DNA of 64,000 nucleotides, taken from assembly GCA_007126095.1 (NCBI GenBank), contig SLBZ01000007.1:1-64000 (forward strand), written 5' to 3'. The DNA is from Aquisalimonas sp. (GTDB taxonomy: Bacteria > Pseudomonadota > Gammaproteobacteria > Nitrococcales > Aquisalimonadaceae). Both the position numbers and the translations under genes were made by a program. Position 1 is the first letter of the stretch. Each line of letters begins with the position of its first letter. Of the stretch, positions 1-8,792 are shown piece after piece. Below the pieces are notes generated by a model. That model was given only the letters and a program-made list of their open reading frames with translations. It was not told where the DNA came from and did not search any database.

Positions 1-447
1 GCCGAGCAGGCCGGGATCGGCGTGTTCACCGGCGGCAGCGAGGCACCGGCGGCGCGCCGCGCCGAGCCGGAGCCCGCCGCCACCTCCGAGCCGAATGCCT
101 CCCCCAGCACCACGGTGCGCCAGCAGGTGCGCTCGGGGCAGCAGGTCTATGCACGCGGGGGCGATCTCATCATACTGTCGTCGGTCAGCCCGGGGGCCGA
201 AGTGCTGGCGGACGGCAACATCCACATCTATGGCGGGCTTTACGGGCGTGCGCTGGCCGGCGTGCGCGGCGACACCGAGGCCCGGATTTTCTGTATGGGA
301 TTCAATGCCGAATTGGTGACCGTGGCCGGGACGTACCTGGTCAACGAGCAGTTCGACAAGGCGTATCTGGGGCAGGCGGTGCAGGTGCTGCGCGACGGTG
401 AAGAGCTGCGCATTCAGCCGCTGCCCGGAGTCAATGGCGGCCGCTAG
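1..447 (+). CDS. minC: Septum site-determining protein MinC, C-terminal part (5' truncated by window edge)
   Basis: Inhibitor of FtsZ ring assembly, recruited to the membrane by MinD. Only the C-terminal part is present; the reading frame is open to base 1 and the start lies outside the window. A Pro/Ala/Ser-rich linker (about the first 40 residues) is followed by the right-handed beta-helix domain, with RSGQQVYARGGDLII, a run of glycine turns (GNIHIYGGLYGRALAG) and ARIFCMGFNAELV. This domain binds MinD and mediates dimerisation. minD starts 55 bases downstream in the same direction, so the order is the usual minCDE. The N-terminal FtsZ-inhibiting domain cannot be judged. Confidence 0.95.
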   Translation, partial: AEQAGIGVFTGGSEAPAARRAEPEPAATSEPNASPSTTVRQQVRSGQQVYARGGDLIILSSVSPGAEVLADGNIHIYGGLYGRALAGVRGDTEARIFCMGFNAELVTVAGTYLVNEQFDKAYLGQAVQVLRDGEELRIQPLPGVNGGR

Positions 448-502
448 CGCGGCCCGTAACCGGCGTGTTGAGCGCCGGACGACGCAGTCGAGGAGGTGAA
501 GA

Positions 503-1312
503 GTGGCAAAGATCGTCGTGGTGACCTCCGGCAAGGGGGGCGTCGGCAAGACTACGACCAGCGCCGCGCTGGCGACGGGGCTGGCACGTGCCGGTCACCG
601 CACGGCGGTGGTGGATTTCGACGTGGGGCTGCGCAACCTGGACCTGATCATGGGGTGCGAGCGCCGCGTGGTGTATGACTTCGTGAACGTGATCAACGGT
701 GACGCCAATCTCAACCAGGCCCTGATCCGGGACAAGCGGGTGGAAGGGCTCTACGTCCTGGCCGCGTCGCAGACCCGGGACAAGGACGCCCTGACCCAGG
801 AGGGTGTCGAGCGGGTGCTGGATGAACTCAGCAACGATTTCGACTACGTGGTCTGCGACTCACCGGCGGGTATCGAGCGGGGCGCACTCATGGCCATGTA
901 CTTCGCCGACGACGCTATCGTCGTCACCAACCCGGAAGTCTCCTCGGTGCGGGACTCCGACCGGGTGCTCGGCATTCTCGCTAGCAAGACCCGGCGGGCG
1001 GAGCAGGGGAAAGATCCGGTTCGCGAGCACCTGCTGCTCAGCCGATATGCGCCGGATCGGGTCAACAAGGGCGAGATGCTCAGCCTCGAAGACGTGGGCG
1101 AGATCCTCTCCATCGATCTGCTCGGCGTGATTCCGGAGTCCCAGGCGGTGCTCAATGCGTCCAACGCCGGCGTGCCGGTCATCCTGGAGGATGACTCCGA
1201 CGCAGGGCAGGCGTACGCAGATGCCGTCGACCGGTTCCTGGGCCAGGAACGGCCGCTGCGCTTCGTGGATATGCCCAGGAAGGGCTTCTTCGGGCGACTG
1301 TTCGGGAGCTGA
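503..1312 (+). CDS. minD: Septum site-determining protein MinD (ATPase)
   Basis: Membrane-associated ParA/MinD-family ATPase that recruits MinC and oscillates under MinE control. 269 residues, normal length. The deviant Walker A KGGVGKTT lies at residues 11-18, followed by [16 protein letters not shown] and [10 protein letters not shown]. The C-terminus ends in an amphipathic membrane-targeting helix ([10 protein letters not shown]). The GTG start follows AGGAGG by about 7 bases. It sits between minC and minE; the minE start is 2 bases after its stop, indicating one transcript. Confidence 0.98.
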   Translation: MAKIVVVTSGKGGVGKTTTSAALATGLARAGHRTAVVDFDVGLRNLDLIMGCERRVVYDFVNVINGDANLNQALIRDKRVEGLYVLAASQTRDKDALTQEGVERVLDELSNDFDYVVCDSPAGIERGALMAMYFADDAIVVTNPEVSSVRDSDRVLGILASKTRRAEQGKDPVREHLLLSRYAPDRVNKGEMLSLEDVGEILSIDLLGVIPESQAVLNASNAGVPVILEDDSDAGQAYADAVDRFLGQERPLRFVDMPRKGFFGRLFGS

Positions 1313-1314
1313 TC

Positions 1315-1578
1315 ATGAATCTGTTGGGATACTTCCGTTCGCAGCGGAAGAAAAGTGCCAGTGTTGCCAAAGAGCGGCTGCAGATTCTGGTTGCGCGGGA
1401 ACGCGCCCAGCGTGACGGCCCGGACTATCTGCCCGCCCTTCAGGACGAGTTGCTGGAGGTGATCCGGAAGTACGTCGCCGTGGATCAGGATGCCGTGCAC
1501 ATGCAGGTGGACCGGGAAGGCGACTGCGAGATTCTGGAGTTGAACATCACGCTGCCCGAAGACGACGCCCCCCGCTGA
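1315..1578 (+). CDS. minE: Cell division topological specificity factor MinE
   Basis: Activates MinD ATPase and drives pole-to-pole oscillation. 87 residues, typical length. The N-terminal membrane-targeting and MinD-contact segment ([23 protein letters not shown]) is followed by the dimerisation region ([18 protein letters not shown], then a [12 protein letters not shown] strand). It starts 2 bases after minD, so translation is probably coupled. It is the last gene of the operon; a hairpin follows. Confidence 0.97.
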   Translation: MNLLGYFRSQRKKSASVAKERLQILVARERAQRDGPDYLPALQDELLEVIRKYVAVDQDAVHMQVDREGDCEILELNITLPEDDAPR

Positions 1579-1596
1579 CAGCTCCCGGAGGAGCTG
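1579..1596. terminator. Hairpin between convergent minE and mltD
   Basis: A 7-bp perfect stem (CAGCTCC / GGAGCTG) with a 4-base loop directly after the minE stop codon, between two convergent genes. No U-run follows on either strand, so intrinsic termination is only suggested by position. Confidence 0.4.
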
Positions 1597-1612
1597 CCAA
1601 CGGGACGCGTGA

Positions 1613-3283
1613 TCAGATGCTGTCCTGGTTGCGCACATCCACCTGCAGCGACAGGCGGTCGCCGGGCTGCAGGTAGGAGCCCGGGTCGATGTTGTTCCAG
1701 CTGCGCAGGTCCTGCACCGACACGCTGAACTCGCGTGCAATGGTGTAGAGGCTGTCGCCACTGCGTACGCGGTAGGTCAGCGAGCGCATGACCGGCTCGT
1801 TCGAGGGCGGGCCGCCTGCCTGCTGCACGCTGCCGGCGTCATCCACCCACAGCACCAGCTCCTGGCCGGGCTGCAGCGCATCGCCCGGGGCCATGCTGTT
1901 CCAGCTGGCCACCTTGTCGACCTGCACGCCGTACTTGCGCGAGATGTCCCAGAACGTGTCGCCGGAGCGCACCGTGTGCGTGACGCGGTCGCCCTGGCGG
2001 TTGCGATTCTGATGCCGTGCCAGGCGGTTTGCCGCGCTGTGGGAGTACTCGTCGGCGCTGGCGCTGGCGGTGGGGATCATCAGGTGGCGGCCGGCACGGA
2101 TGATGTGTCCGTTGATGCTGTTCGCTTCCTGGATCACGTTGACCGTGGTGTTGTACCGCCGGGCGATGGCCTCCAGGCTCTCGCCGGACTGGATCTCGTG
2201 GCGGTGCCAGCGCATGCGGTCCTCGGGTGCCAGATCCGCCAGCTTCGCCTGCAGGGGTTCTGCCTTGTTGACCGGCACGGCAAGCCGGTGCGGGCCGTCC
2301 GGATCGGTGGCCCAGCGGTCGAACCCGGGGTTCAGCCGGTAGACGTCCTCGACGGTCATGTCCGCCAGGTCGGCCACCAGCGCGAGGTCGATCTGGCCGT
2401 CCAGCTCCACGATCTCCAGGTAAGGCTCGTCAGGGATGCTGGCGAGCTCCAGGTCGTAGGCGTTGGGGTCCTTGATCAGCGCACTGATCGCCAGCAGCCG
2501 CGGCACGTAATTGCGCGTCTCCTGGGGCAGTGAGATGTTCCAGTAGTCCGAGGGCTGCCCGTTCGCCTCGGCACGGCGGACCGACCGCTGCACGCGGCCT
2601 TCGCCGGCGTTGTAGGCTGCAAGGGCCAGTTCCCAGTCGCCATCGAACATGTTGCCCAGGCGCTCCAGGTAGTCCAGCGCCGCCTCGGTGGAGGCGAGCA
2701 CGTCGCGGCGGCCGTCGTACCACCAGGAGCGGCGCAGGCCGAAATGCTGTGCGGTGCCGGGGATGAACTGCCAGATGCCCGCAGCGCGGCCGTGGGAGTA
2801 GGCGAAGGGCTGATAGGCGCTTTCCACCACCGGCAGCAGCGCCAGCTCGGCGGGCATGTCCCGCTCCTCGATGGCGCTCACGATGTAGTGGAGGTAGGGC
2901 TCGGCCCGCTCGATTACGCGATCGACATACGCCTGGTTGCGGCTGAAACGGTCGATCTTGGCCACGACGCGCGGGTTGTCCATGTCGGAGTCGATGGCGT
3001 AGCCGTCGCGCATCCGCGCCCAGAGGTCGTCGGGGTAGACCGTCCCTGACTCCGCCAGCTCGGTGACCGCCGGTTTCTCCGCGAAGACGAATTCCGGAGA
3101 AAGCACCTGGTCGGTCTGCCGCATGGTCTGCGGTAGCGGCTGGCCGGCGGGCACTGTCAGCGCGCTGAGATGAGCGCGATCGCCCGATTGATCCTGTTTC
3201 TCCTGCTCGGACGATGACATGTGTGCACAGGCCGACAGGGCCAGGCTCGTCATGACCAGCAATGGTGTTCTTATGGAGATCAC
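1613..3283 (-). CDS. mltD: LysM-containing membrane-bound lytic murein transglycosylase (MltD-like lipoprotein)
   Basis: Cleaves the glycan strands of peptidoglycan at the periplasmic face. The chosen GTG start at 3283 has GGGAG upstream and gives a lipoprotein signal (VISIRTPLLVMTSLALSAC, lipobox LSAC); the frame extends upstream to 3352 without a better signal. The SLT domain covers roughly residues 120-260, with the catalytic Glu in LLPVVESAYQPFA, then GIWQFIPGTA and ALAAYNAGEGRV. Three LysM motifs follow in the C-terminal third (HEIQSGESLEAIARRYN, HTVRSGDTFWDISRKYG, YRVRSGDSLYTIAREF). Domain order and size match MltD. Confidence 0.93.
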   Translation of the reverse strand: MISIRTPLLVMTSLALSACAHMSSSEQEKQDQSGDRAHLSALTVPAGQPLPQTMRQTDQVLSPEFVFAEKPAVTELAESGTVYPDDLWARMRDGYAIDSDMDNPRVVAKIDRFSRNQAYVDRVIERAEPYLHYIVSAIEERDMPAELALLPVVESAYQPFAYSHGRAAGIWQFIPGTAQHFGLRRSWWYDGRRDVLASTEAALDYLERLGNMFDGDWELALAAYNAGEGRVQRSVRRAEANGQPSDYWNISLPQETRNYVPRLLAISALIKDPNAYDLELASIPDEPYLEIVELDGQIDLALVADLADMTVEDVYRLNPGFDRWATDPDGPHRLAVPVNKAEPLQAKLADLAPEDRMRWHRHEIQSGESLEAIARRYNTTVNVIQEANSINGHIIRAGRHLMIPTASASADEYSHSAANRLARHQNRNRQGDRVTHTVRSGDTFWDISRKYGVQVDKVASWNSMAPGDALQPGQELVLWVDDAGSVQQAGGPPSNEPVMRSLTYRVRSGDSLYTIAREFSVSVQDLRSWNNIDPGSYLQPGDRLSLQVDVRNQDSI

Positions 3284-3373
3284 CCGTCCATCTCCCGATG
3301 GTTCGTGTTCTTGACCGAAAATGCAGGCAGGAACAGCCTGCGCCCCCCTCATACGATCAATCCGGAAGCCGCG

Positions 3374-3396
3374 CCGGCCGGTGTGTCACCGGCCGG
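3374..3396 (-). terminator. Strong hairpin downstream of gloB
   Basis: A 10-bp GC-only perfect stem (CCGGCCGGTG / CACCGGCCGG) with a 3-base loop, between the gloB stop and the mltD start, both on the minus strand. There is no clear U-tract. It probably ends gloB transcripts. Confidence 0.55.
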
Positions 3397-3414
3397 ATCG
3401 CAATGCCGCCACGC

Positions 3415-4191
3415 TCAGCTTGCGTCTTTCCAGGCGCGGACTGTCGCGAATACCTCTGCTGGCGAGGTTAACGGCTTGCCGGCCCGCCGTTCTGCGTTCT
3501 GTTTCACGTCTTGGACGCCTGATCGCATGAACGGATTCGACCGCAGCTCCTCCTCGATGGTGGTCGGCAGCGTGTATTCACCCTTCGCGCGCAAGGCCTT
3601 CACTGCTTCCAGGCGCTCGTTCACCGCCGGATTTTCAGGCTCCACCTGCTGGGCGAAGCTCAGATTGGCTTCCGTGTATTCGTGGCCTGCGTACACGGCC
3701 GTCTCCGGCGGCAGCGAGCCGAGTTTCATGAGGGACTTGAGCATCTGCTCCGGTGTGCCTTCGAAAAGGCGCCCGCAGCCGCCGGCAAAGAGCGTGTCGC
3801 CGGCAAAGAGCAGGCCGCCGCCGTGGTAACTGATGTGTCCGGCGGTGTGGCCTGGGGTCTCCAGCACGGAGAGCTCCAGGCCGAGGTTGTCCAGCGTGAC
3901 CAGATCACCCTCGCGCAGCGCGTGAGTGCAGTGCAGGATAGCTTCACTGGCCGGCCCGTAGACCGGCACCTGGGCGGTCTGCAGGATCGCGTCCACACCG
4001 CCCTGGTGATCCGGGTGGTGGTGCGTGATGAGGATCGCGTCCAGCGTGAGCCCGCGCTCCTTGATGGCGGCGAGCACCGGTGCAGCCTCGCCCGGGTCCA
4101 CCACGGCGCAGTGGCCGTTGTCGCCGGTGATCAGCCAGATGTAGTTGTCGCTCAGCGCGGGAATGGGGTCTACCGAAATCATGGGCATCAT
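3415..4191 (-). CDS. gloB: Hydroxyacylglutathione hydrolase (glyoxalase II)
   Basis: Hydrolyses S-lactoylglutathione to lactate and glutathione, the second step of methylglyoxal detoxification. Metallo-beta-lactamase fold with the binuclear-metal motif THHHPDHQGG, a later metal His in ETPGHTAGHISYH, the DTLFAGGCGRLFEGT segment and YAGHEYTEANL. The glyoxalase II C-terminal domain ends about residue 258. Several starts are possible (GTG 4200, ATG 4191, ATG 4182); the family consensus begins near ISVDPIPALSDNYIW, so a start at 4191 or 4182 is preferred. It is divergent from the methyltransferase/rnhA/dnaQ genes, as in Escherichia coli. Confidence 0.96.
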   Translation of the reverse strand: MMPMISVDPIPALSDNYIWLITGDNGHCAVVDPGEAAPVLAAIKERGLTLDAILITHHHPDHQGGVDAILQTAQVPVYGPASEAILHCTHALREGDLVTLDNLGLELSVLETPGHTAGHISYHGGGLLFAGDTLFAGGCGRLFEGTPEQMLKSLMKLGSLPPETAVYAGHEYTEANLSFAQQVEPENPAVNERLEAVKALRAKGEYTLPTTIEEELRSNPFMRSGVQDVKQNAERRAGKPLTSPAEVFATVRAWKDAS

Positions 4192-4338
4192 GCTAACCAC
4201 TCAGTTGTACGGTTCAACAGGGAATACCGTGTCAGGCTCGTCACGGTGAAGTGGCATCCTGATAGAATCAAGCATGAATAGCACGGTGTTGCCAGTGCCG
4301 GGACGCAGCACGTCGCCGTGCCGCGCCAAACACGGGGC

Positions 4339-5139
4339 ATGATGATGAACGCCGAGACGTTGCAGGCCTGGTATCAGTCGCCACTGGGAGAACTGGTGGC
4401 CGAGGCGGAGCGCGAGGCAGCCGGCCGGCTGCTGAACGGCTGCTGCCCGGGCTTTCTGGTGCAGGTGGGGGCCATGGGCAACGGCGAATCGCTGCCGGTG
4501 GCCAACGCCGTGCGCCAGTGGGTGGTGGATCACGACGATCGGGTGCGGCCGGGGGTGGTCGCCTGGCATGACGACCTGCCGTTTCGCAGCGGCAGCGTCG
4601 ATACCGTGGTAGTGGTCCACCAGCTCGAGTTCGAGCCCGACCCGCACCGGCTGTTGCGTGAAGTGGAGCGGATCCTGTCGCCGGAAGGGCACGTGTTGAT
4701 CCTGGCGTTCAACCCGCTCAGTCTCTGGGGGCTCGGGCGGGTGGCCGGGCCGTTGCGCGGCGGTCAACCGCCCTGGTGCGGCCACTATTACACCGGCAAA
4801 CGGCTGCGGGACTGGTGCCGTGTGCTGGGGCTGGAGCACCGGCAGCACGAGCGGCTGTTCTTCCGGCCGCCAGTGCAGCGCATCGGCATCCAGCAGCGTC
4901 TGCAGCGGCTCGAGCGGCTCGGCCGGCGGTTCTGGCCCATCTTCGGTGGCGTCCATGCCGAACTCAGCCGCAAGCGTGTCGCGCGGCCCGTCAACATGGG
5001 GGCGGCCGTGCGTCGTCAATCCGCTCCGGTGATGGGCTCGCCCGCGGCAGCCCAGGCACGCCGGGGCCACGTTCAGGCAAAAGTGATCAGAGCTGATGAA
5101 AAAAGTCGAAATCTACAGCGACGGCGCATGTCGAGGTAA
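4339..5139 (+). CDS. SAM-dependent methyltransferase of the gloB-rnhA locus (YafS-like)
   Basis: Class I methyltransferase of unknown substrate. The SAM-binding region is weakly canonical ([18 protein letters not shown]), followed by [34 protein letters not shown] and [17 protein letters not shown], typical of this family. It lies between divergent gloB and rnhA, exactly where Escherichia coli has yafS, which supports the assignment. Its 3' end overlaps the rnhA start by 44 bases in another frame. A GTG start at 4318 is possible; ATG 4339 or 4345 is preferred. Confidence 0.85.
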   Translation: MMMNAETLQAWYQSPLGELVAEAEREAAGRLLNGCCPGFLVQVGAMGNGESLPVANAVRQWVVDHDDRVRPGVVAWHDDLPFRSGSVDTVVVVHQLEFEPDPHRLLREVERILSPEGHVLILAFNPLSLWGLGRVAGPLRGGQPPWCGHYYTGKRLRDWCRVLGLEHRQHERLFFRPPVQRIGIQQRLQRLERLGRRFWPIFGGVHAELSRKRVARPVNMGAAVRRQSAPVMGSPAAAQARRGHVQAKVIRADEKSRNLQRRRMSR

Positions 5140-5539
5140 TCCCGGCCCGGGGGGCTGGGGCGCGCTGATGCGCTGGAATGGCAGCGAGAAAAAGCTGTGC
5201 GGCGGCGAGCCGGAGACCACCAACAACCGCATGGAGCTCCTGGCCGCCATCAATGCGTTGAAGGCCCTGAAGCGCCCCTGCCATGTGGTCATTACCACCG
5301 ACTCCCAGTACGTGCGCAACGGCATCACCCAGTGGCTACCCAACTGGAAGAAGCGTGGCTGGAAAACGGCCGACCGCAAGCCGGTGAAAAACGCCGATCT
5401 GTGGCAGGCCCTGGATGCCGAGACGCAGCGGCACACCGTGGAATGGGAATGGGTGCGGGGGCACAACGGCCACGCCGAGAACGAGATCGCCGACCAGCTC
5501 GCCAACCAGGGGCTGGACGACATGCTGGCGAAGGGCTGA
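5096..5539 (+). CDS. rnhA: Ribonuclease HI
   Basis: Degrades the RNA strand of RNA-DNA hybrids. 147 residues. The four catalytic acidic residues are visible in [16 protein letters not shown] (Asp), NNRMELLA (Glu), TTDSQYV (Asp) and ENEIADQLA (Asp). The basic handle region [20 protein letters not shown] is intact. It overlaps the end of the upstream methyltransferase and precedes dnaQ by 19 bases: a conserved gammaproteobacterial order. Confidence 0.98.
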   Translation: MKKVEIYSDGACRGNPGPGGWGALMRWNGSEKKLCGGEPETTNNRMELLAAINALKALKRPCHVVITTDSQYVRNGITQWLPNWKKRGWKTADRKPVKNADLWQALDAETQRHTVEWEWVRGHNGHAENEIADQLANQGLDDMLAKG

Positions 5540-5558
5540 CACCACCGAGGAGCGCAAC

Positions 5559-6284
5559 GTGCGACAGATCGTGCTGGATACCGAAACCACGGGCCTGGAA
5601 ACGGCCCAGGGCCATCGCATCATCGAGATCGGCGCCGTGGAGATGGACGGCCGCCGCAAGACCGGGCGCACGTACCACGTCTACCTCAACCCCGACCGGG
5701 AGGTGGACGAAGGGGCCGTCGAGATCCATGGCATCACCAACGAGTTTCTCGAGGACAAACCCCGCTTCGCCGACGTGGCCGACGAGTTCCTGGCCTTCAT
5801 CAAGGAGGCCGACCTGGTCATCCACAACGCGCCCTTCGACGTGGGCTTCATTGACCACGAGTTCCGGCTGCTGGAGCGTGACATCCCTACGGTGGCCGAA
5901 GTGTGCACCGTGACCGACACATTGGTCATGGCGCGCTCCATGCACCCGGGGCAGCGCAACACCCTGGACGCCCTGTGCAAACGCTACGAGGTGGACAACT
6001 CTCAGCGCGACCTCCACGGCGCGCTACTGGACGCCGAGATCCTCAGCGACCTCTACCTCGCCATGACCGGTGGCCAGGTCACCCTGTCGCTGGATGCGGA
6101 TGAGGCAGGTGAGGGCGGTGTCGGCGGGCGCCACGCGCCGCGCCCGGTAAGCGCTGACCGCCCCGCGCTGCGCGTGGTCCGCGCCAGCGACGACGAACTC
6201 GCCGCCCACGAAGCGTGGCTGGAGAAGCTGGACGATGCCTCGGGCGGGCAGAGCGTGTGGCGCCAGCTGGAGGGGCAGCACTGA
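5559..6284 (+). CDS. dnaQ: DNA polymerase III epsilon subunit (3'-5' proofreading exonuclease)
   Basis: Proofreading subunit of the replicative polymerase. The GTG start at 5559 follows GAGGAG; the frame is open further upstream but overlaps rnhA. DEDDh exonuclease motifs: LDTETTG (Exo I), HNAPFDVGFIDHEF (Exo II) and HGALLDAEILSDLYLAM (Exo III). A probable clamp-binding motif (GGQVTLSL) follows the catalytic domain and is succeeded by a C-terminal tail that would contact the polymerase subunit. 241 residues. The stop overlaps the next gene's start (TGATG). Confidence 0.96.
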   Translation: MRQIVLDTETTGLETAQGHRIIEIGAVEMDGRRKTGRTYHVYLNPDREVDEGAVEIHGITNEFLEDKPRFADVADEFLAFIKEADLVIHNAPFDVGFIDHEFRLLERDIPTVAEVCTVTDTLVMARSMHPGQRNTLDALCKRYEVDNSQRDLHGALLDAEILSDLYLAMTGGQVTLSLDADEAGEGGVGGRHAPRPVSADRPALRVVRASDDELAAHEAWLEKLDDASGGQSVWRQLEGQH

Positions 6285-6970
6285 TGCAGCAGGCCATCAG
6301 CCTCGACCTGGACGAGACCCTCTGGCGCATCGACGGCGTGCTGGAGCACGCCGAAGCGCAGACCGTCGCCTTTCTGAAAGCCCATTACCCGGCCATCGCC
6401 GAGCACTACCCGCCCGAGCGCATGCGCGCCCTGCGGGATCAGGTGGTGGCCGAGCAGCCCGACCTGGTGCACAACGTCACCGCCATGCGCATCCGCACCT
6501 TCGAGCGCGCGGCGGAGCTGGTGGGTGCGCCCCGGCGCGCCGCCGAAGAGGCGTTCGGGGTGTTCATCGACGCCCGCCACAAGGTCGAGCTCTACCCCGA
6601 TGCGCTGCCGCTGCTGGAGCAGCTCCACCGGCGCCATCCGCTGGTGGCGCTCACCAACGGCAACGCCGACGTCCACCGCCTTGCCATGGGGCACTACTTC
6701 GTGGCCGCATTCTCCGCCGTGCAGGTGGGGGCGGCCAAGCCGAGCCGGCCCATGTTCGAGGCCGCCGCCCGCGGCGCCGGCGTGCCCATGGAGCGCATCA
6801 TCCATGTGGGCGACGACCCGGTCACCGACGTCACCGGCGCCGCCCGCCACGGCCTGCGCGCCGTCTGGCTCAACCGCTCCGGCGCCCCCTGGCCCGAAGA
6901 CGTGCCCCGGGTCGACTTCGAGGAAATCCGCACCCTCGACCAACTCCCCGACCTCATCGACAAGTCGTAG
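6284..6970 (+). CDS. HAD-superfamily hydrolase (YigB-like phosphatase)
   Basis: Probable small-molecule phosphatase. HAD motif I is DLDETLW (nucleophile Asp, here DxDxT), motif II LTNGN, motif III Lys in GAAKPSRPMFE, and motif IV GDDPVTDVTGA. An alpha-helical cap lies between motifs I and II. The start overlaps the dnaQ stop, so it is probably translated from the same transcript. Its TAG stop codon is part of a palindromic repeat unit. Confidence 0.88.
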   Translation: MQQAISLDLDETLWRIDGVLEHAEAQTVAFLKAHYPAIAEHYPPERMRALRDQVVAEQPDLVHNVTAMRIRTFERAAELVGAPRRAAEEAFGVFIDARHKVELYPDALPLLEQLHRRHPLVALTNGNADVHRLAMGHYFVAAFSAVQVGAAKPSRPMFEAAARGAGVPMERIIHVGDDPVTDVTGAARHGLRAVWLNRSGAPWPEDVPRVDFEEIRTLDQLPDLIDKS

Positions 6971-7022
6971 GGTGCACATTCACGTCCACCACCCAACCGT
7001 AGGGTGGACGTGTACGTCCACC
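6967..7022. repeat. Tandem pair of GTAGGG palindromic repeat units
   Basis: Two 24-base units in direct orientation separated by 8 bases (6967-6990 and 6999-7022). Each begins with GTAGGG and closes in GTCCACC. The second has a perfect 8-bp stem (GGTGGACG / CGTCCACC); the first is partly degenerate. Related copies occur at 8107, 37861, 37896 and 40876. The first unit overlaps the end of the HAD gene. Confidence 0.8.
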
Positions 7023-7058
7023 ATCCACGCCCCCCACCCCACAACCCCGGAGAGCACT

Positions 7059-7841
7059 ATGCCAACCTCGCAAACCCCCGGTTTCGGCATCATCGTCATC
7101 GGCGACGAAATCCTCTCCGGCAAACGCACCGACGGCCACATGCCCAAGGTCATCGAACTCCTCGCCGAGCGCGGCCTGGATCTCGCCTGGGCCCGCTTCC
7201 TGGGCGACGACCCCGAGCGCCTTACCGACACCCTGCGTCTGTCCATGGCCAGCGACGACATCGTGTTCAGCTTCGGCGGTATCGGCGGCACACCGGACGA
7301 CCGCACCCGCCAGTGCGCCGCTGCCGCCGCTGGCCTCGAAATCGAGCCCCACCCGGAAGGCGCGCGCCTGCTGCGCGAGCAGTTCGGTGACGACATCAAA
7401 CCCGGCCGCCAGCGCATGATCGAGTTCCCCAAGGGCGCGGGCATCATCCCCAACCCGGTGAACCGCGTGCCCGGCTTCAGCCTGGGCCACCACTACTTCG
7501 TGCCCGGCTTCCCCAACATGGCCTGGCCCATGATCGAATGGGTGCTGGACACCCACTACGCACACCTGCACGCCAGCGGCAGCCGCAAGGAGCGGGCCCT
7601 GACCGTGCGCGGCATGCGTGAGAGCCACGCCATCCCGCTGCTCGACGAACTCACCGACAAACACCCGGACGTGCGTATCTCCTGCCTGCCGCACTGGATT
7701 CCACCGCAGCACGAACTGGAGCTGGGCGCCCGCGGCCCCAACGCCGCCGTGGACGCCGTTATTCAGGCCATGGAGGCCCACCTCACCGCCATGGGCGCGG
7801 ACTGGGAAGAGGCCGACCTGGACCGCAGACGCGAAGACTGA
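7059..7841 (+). CDS. Molybdopterin-binding domain protein (CinA/MoaB-like, COG1058)
   Basis: Single MoCF-biosynthesis (MoaB/MogA-like) domain of the type at the N-terminus of CinA: IIVIGDEILSGKRTDGHMP, then FSFGGIGGTPDDRTR, NPVNRVPGFSL and YFVPGFPNMA. The C-terminal CinA amidohydrolase domain is absent (260 residues). A frame open back to 6525 overlaps the HAD gene; ATG 7059 gives the correct N-terminus. Similar stand-alone proteins are annotated as competence/damage-inducible or molybdopterin-binding; the actual role is unknown. Confidence 0.85.
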   Translation: MPTSQTPGFGIIVIGDEILSGKRTDGHMPKVIELLAERGLDLAWARFLGDDPERLTDTLRLSMASDDIVFSFGGIGGTPDDRTRQCAAAAAGLEIEPHPEGARLLREQFGDDIKPGRQRMIEFPKGAGIIPNPVNRVPGFSLGHHYFVPGFPNMAWPMIEWVLDTHYAHLHASGSRKERALTVRGMRESHAIPLLDELTDKHPDVRISCLPHWIPPQHELELGARGPNAAVDAVIQAMEAHLTAMGADWEEADLDRRRED

Positions 7842-7862
7842 GCAGCACACCAACAACCGCCG

Positions 7863-7892
7863 TTGTGACCGGCCACCCACATCGGCTATACT
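7863..7892 (+). promoter_or_regulatory. Sigma-70-type promoter of tRNA-Thr
   Basis: TTGTGA (-35-like, 7863-7868) and TATACT (-10, 7887-7892) separated by 18 bases, ending 19 bases before the tRNA 5' end. Spacing and position fit a stable-RNA promoter. Confidence 0.6.
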
Positions 7893-7911
7893 CCCGCGCT
7901 CCAACCAGATA

Positions 7912-7987
<76 letters not shown>

Positions 7988-7992
7988 TAAAA

Positions 7993-8007
7993 CAGCGCTT
8001 TGCGCTG
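7993..8007 (+). terminator. Hairpin after tRNA-Thr
   Basis: CAGCGC-TTT-GCGCTG, a 6-bp perfect stem starting 6 bases after the tRNA CCA end. No T-run follows (a C-run does), so it may be a processing or termination structure. Confidence 0.45.
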
Positions 8008-8106
8008 CCCCCATGAGATATCCAGACTCCCCGTAGTGCCCACAGAAGTGGCCATGGGCCCATGCCTTTGCCTTCACGGGCGCTGATCCAGTCGGGTAAG
8101 CCAGGC

Positions 8107-8130
8107 GTAGGGTGGACCTTGAGGTCCACC
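8107..8130. repeat. GTAGGG palindromic repeat unit
   Basis: One 24-base unit with an 8-bp perfect stem: GGTGGACC - TTGA - GGTCCACC, preceded by GTAG. It lies between the tRNA and the methyltransferase gene. Same family as the units at 6967-7022, 37861-37919 and 40876. Confidence 0.8.
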
Positions 8131-8172
8131 TCACCCAACTGCCCGGATGCCCAAGTTGGATGAAATCAACAC

Positions 8173-8790
8173 ATGAGCAGATCTCTCGACCGTAATCCAC
8201 ACATTGCACCGTACTCCGCTCGGGCTGAGCAGTTCTTCCGTCAGTACGAGTCGCTCCGTTTCGCCGATGCGCACGAGCAATGGCTCCATTGCGTCCCAGA
8301 ACGGTCTGGCCGGGCGCTGGACGTGGGGGCTGGGAGTGGGCGCGATGCCCGCGCTCTCGCAGAGATGGGATGGCGTGTGACGGCGGTGGAGCCAGCGACG
8401 GGCCTCCGTGAGCTCGGTGAGTTGGCGACTCAGGCTGTGGATGGAGTGCTGTGGCTCGATAGCGCGCTTCCCGAGTTAGAGGGCGTGACATCCGCCGGTG
8501 AAAGGTTTGATCTGATTCTGCTTTCGGCCGTGTGGATGCATGTGACGCCGGATCACCGTTCGCACGCAATGCAGAGGCTTGCCGAACTGCTTGCACCATC
8601 GGGTCTGTTGGTTATCACGCTGCGGCATGGCCCCGCCGCTGACGACCGTCAGTTCTACGCCTGTGACAGACAGGCGCTTAAGGAGCAGGCACTTGAGTGC
8701 GGGCTGACCGTCCATTTCGAAAATAGTGGTCATGACCAGCTGGGGCGCGACGGTGTGACGTGGGAGACAGTCGTCTTAACCCGGTCCTGA
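8173..8790 (+). CDS. Class I SAM-dependent methyltransferase
   Basis: 205 residues. SAM-binding motif I is LDVGAGSGRDARALAEMGW, followed by TAVEPA (motif II) and FDLILLSAVWMHV (motif IV region), then SGLLVITLRHGP. There is no DPPY/NPPY amino-methylase motif, so a DNA adenine/cytosine-N4 methylase is unlikely; the product probably methylates a small molecule or protein. It converges with the helicase gene, whose stop lies 2 bases beyond its own. It lies in the accessory segment beside the tRNA, so a link to the helicase is possible but unproven. Confidence 0.8.
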   Translation: MSRSLDRNPHIAPYSARAEQFFRQYESLRFADAHEQWLHCVPERSGRALDVGAGSGRDARALAEMGWRVTAVEPATGLRELGELATQAVDGVLWLDSALPELEGVTSAGERFDLILLSAVWMHVTPDHRSHAMQRLAELLAPSGLLVITLRHGPAADDRQFYACDRQALKEQALECGLTVHFENSGHDQLGRDGVTWETVVLTRS

Positions 8791-8792
8791 GC

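Noticed and set aside
8173..8790. DNA methyltransferase of a restriction-modification pair with the helicase
   Set aside because: No DPPY/NPPY or cytosine-C5 catalytic motif, no target-recognition region, and only 205 residues; it resembles small-molecule methyltransferases.
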